Origin: Paenibacillus taichungensis
GTDB lineage: Bacteria > Bacillota > Bacilli > Paenibacillales > Paenibacillaceae
Assembly (NCBI RefSeq): GCF_013359905.1
Contig: NZ_JABMCC010000094.1
Span: forward strand, 80,596 to 144,595
Length of the DNA: 64,000 nucleotides
Reading direction: 5' to 3'
Shown: piece after piece, positions 62,871 to 64,000 of the stretch
How the letters are laid out: the number at the start of each line of letters is the position of its first letter
Numbering within the stretch: the stretch's first letter is position 1
Position numbers and translations under genes: made by a program
The notes under the pieces: model-generated
The model's input: the letters and a program-made list of their open reading frames with translations, nothing else
What the model was told of the DNA's origin: nothing
The model's database searches: none

Positions 62871-63416
62871 ATGATCATCGATCAACAGGAGTTTAATGTA
62901 AAAGGATTGATCTATTCGATTAGGTCTGCAATGGAAAAGGATGCTGAAGCATTGTCATCACTTCGTGTACAGATGGATGGAGAAACCGAGTATATGGATC
63001 GTGAGCAAGGTGAAGGCTTTATTGATCCAGCGGGGTTTGAACAAATAATCCGGTTGGACTCGGAGAAAGAGAGAAACTTGTTTCTCGTTACTATTGTAAA
63101 AGAACAAATCGTTGGGTATTCCAGATGTGAGGGAGTCGATCTAAAGCGATTTTCTCATAAGGTTGAATTAGGCGTTTGCATAACGAAAGAGTTCTGGGGT
63201 TACGGGATCGGCAAGAGATTACTCGAACTATCGATAGATTGGGCAGATACGAATGGAATTGAGAAGATGACCTTAAACGTGGTGGGGACGAACGATAAAG
63301 CGATGGAGCTTTACAGAAGAATGGGCTTCGAGATAGAGGGAACTTTGAAAAAGGATCGGCGACATGCGGACGGTCGGTATTACGATACAGTTATGATGGG
63401 AAGGTTCAGGGGCTGA
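62871..63416 (+). CDS. GNAT family N-acetyltransferase
   Basis: This protein of about 181 residues starts MIIDQQEFNVKGLIYSIRSA. The GNAT fold shows VELGVCITKEFWGYGIGKRL (acetyl-CoA loop, WGYGIGK) and MTLNVVGTNDKAMELYRRMG, the RimI-like end. It transfers acetyl from acetyl-CoA to an amine, protein N-terminus or small molecule; the substrate is unknown. GGAGGG at 62855-62860 is 10 bases before ATG 62871; the frame opens 6 codons earlier. It is the last gene in the window, before a 584-base non-coding end. Confidence 0.88.
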   Translation: MIIDQQEFNVKGLIYSIRSAMEKDAEALSSLRVQMDGETEYMDREQGEGFIDPAGFEQIIRLDSEKERNLFLVTIVKEQIVGYSRCEGVDLKRFSHKVELGVCITKEFWGYGIGKRLLELSIDWADTNGIEKMTLNVVGTNDKAMELYRRMGFEIEGTLKKDRRHADGRYYDTVMMGRFRG

Positions 63417-63845
63417 GGGGAGAAGGGAGTGGTGAGAAGTTGGCTAGCAATATACGCTGATCCCTTTATTGTTTCAATATGTAAATATGAAAGAGTAGAT
63501 ACTAGAGTAACTCCTATCTATTATGGAGAGAGTTAATATCTAGTAGATGTAGGTTTCTTAAAATCTGAATTCATATATTACTATAGAGACTAATGGATAT
63601 GTGCGGTACAAAACTAAGTATCCCATTAGCTGCTAGTTAGTGTTTCTTCAAGACGAAAAGAATGTTTACTATGAACAGCAACTATTACCCTTTATCTATA
63701 CGTTAATGAAGTTTAACATTATCATATCTATATGCGTGTAGCAGATAGGGTCTGATTTCAAGACAATGATTCATTATAAATAGAAGGGGGATAAAATGGT
63801 TCTATTGTTCTCATCAAACGGAGATAGATAAATATTAAATAAGGG
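63417..63845. other. A/T-rich non-coding stretch
   Basis: No ORF with a good start is seen apart from an 11-codon one at 63796 behind AAGGGGG, too small to call a gene. Nothing else is recognisable before the tandem promoters. Confidence 0.5.
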
Positions 63846-63874
63846 TTGCAATTTATTTTTGTACATGGTATATT
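63846..63874 (+). promoter_or_regulatory. Strong promoter, upstream member of a tandem pair
   Basis: TTGCAA (63846-63851), exactly 17 bases, then TATATT (63869-63874) with TGG directly before it (extended -10). The downstream gene lies outside the window. Confidence 0.65.
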
Positions 63875-63955
63875 CTAATTCCGGCCAAGAAAACACGAGA
63901 AACACGGTGCGGCAAGCGAAACAAATAAGCTTCGAAAGAAACTTAAAAAAAGAGC

Positions 63956-63984
63956 TTGCAAAGTTGGTTCGGATGTGATAAGAT
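63956..63984 (+). promoter_or_regulatory. Strong promoter, downstream member of a tandem pair (rRNA-operon-like)
   Basis: TTGCAA (63956-63961), exactly 17 bases, then TAAGAT (63979-63984) preceded by TGA (extended -10). It has the same -35 and spacing as the promoter 110 bases upstream, with an A-rich tract just before the -35. Tandem promoters of this kind are typical in front of rRNA operons. Confidence 0.65.
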
Positions 63985-64000
63985 ATAAAAGTTGCTGAGG

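Noticed and set aside
63796..63831. 11-codon ORF behind AAGGGGG as a leader peptide gene
   Set aside because: Too short to separate from chance and no coding gene follows within the window.

Overview
The window looks like chromosomal DNA of a Paenibacillus-type soil or plant-associated member of the Bacillota. This is inferred from the strong AGGAGG ribosome binding sites, frequent TTG/GTG starts, a three-SLH surface protein, a bacilliredoxin, CsaA, a YwqA/YwqB-like SNF2 plus SWIM pair, LplB/YtcP-type sugar permeases, YesM/YesN-type regulators and many intracellular glycosidases. I see no rRNA, recognisable tRNA, CRISPR array, phage or insertion sequence. The last 160 bases do carry two tandem strong promoters of the kind that precede rRNA operons.

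Layout. 1-3070: the tail of a zinc-ribbon protein, a DUF896 gene, an MhqO-like ring-cleaving dioxygenase with MarR-type palindromes near it, and an LtrA-like membrane protein. 3235-26094: a glycan-utilisation island with two GH3 enzymes (one with permuted domains), two GH29 alpha-L-fucosidases, a GH38 alpha-mannosidase, three sugar isomerase/epimerase-fold proteins, a Gfo/Idh/MocA dehydrogenase, a CUT1 ABC importer without ATPase and a membrane-bound AraC-type regulator. 26309-30086: a discoidin-like protein, a small HTH protein, a VOC protein, an unrecognised acidic-linker protein, a candidate structured RNA on the minus strand and a membrane-anchored bacilliredoxin. 30145-39954: a complete Kdp potassium system whose KdpD is split, with the cytosolic sensor part duplicated in tandem. 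40046-44406: GH4 alpha-galactosidase with a divergent AraC regulator, CsaA, uridine kinase and a small secreted protein. 44512-53230: the SNF2/SWIM pair, an EEP-family hydrolase, a soluble MCP-like protein and an SLH surface protein. 53486-62820: a GH105 hydrolase, a second CUT1 importer and a YesM/YesN two-component system, resembling rhamnogalacturonan utilisation in Bacillus subtilis. 62871-64000: a GNAT acetyltransferase and the tandem promoters.

How the parts work together. The two sugar regions each combine uptake (binding lipoprotein plus two permeases), sensing (membrane-bound AraC regulator, or YesM/YesN) and cytoplasmic glycosidases. Neither encodes an ATPase, so a shared MsmX-type ATPase elsewhere is expected. 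Good CcpA (cre-like) sites sharing TGTAAGCG lie upstream of the GH105 gene, the second importer and the GH4/AraC pair.

The most unusual items are: the twin-sensor split KdpD; a dispersed two-hairpin repeat whose stems covary between three copies, one of them inside the kdp operon between kdpB and kdpC; the candidate 6S-like RNA at 29268-29464; and the membrane-anchored bacilliredoxin.
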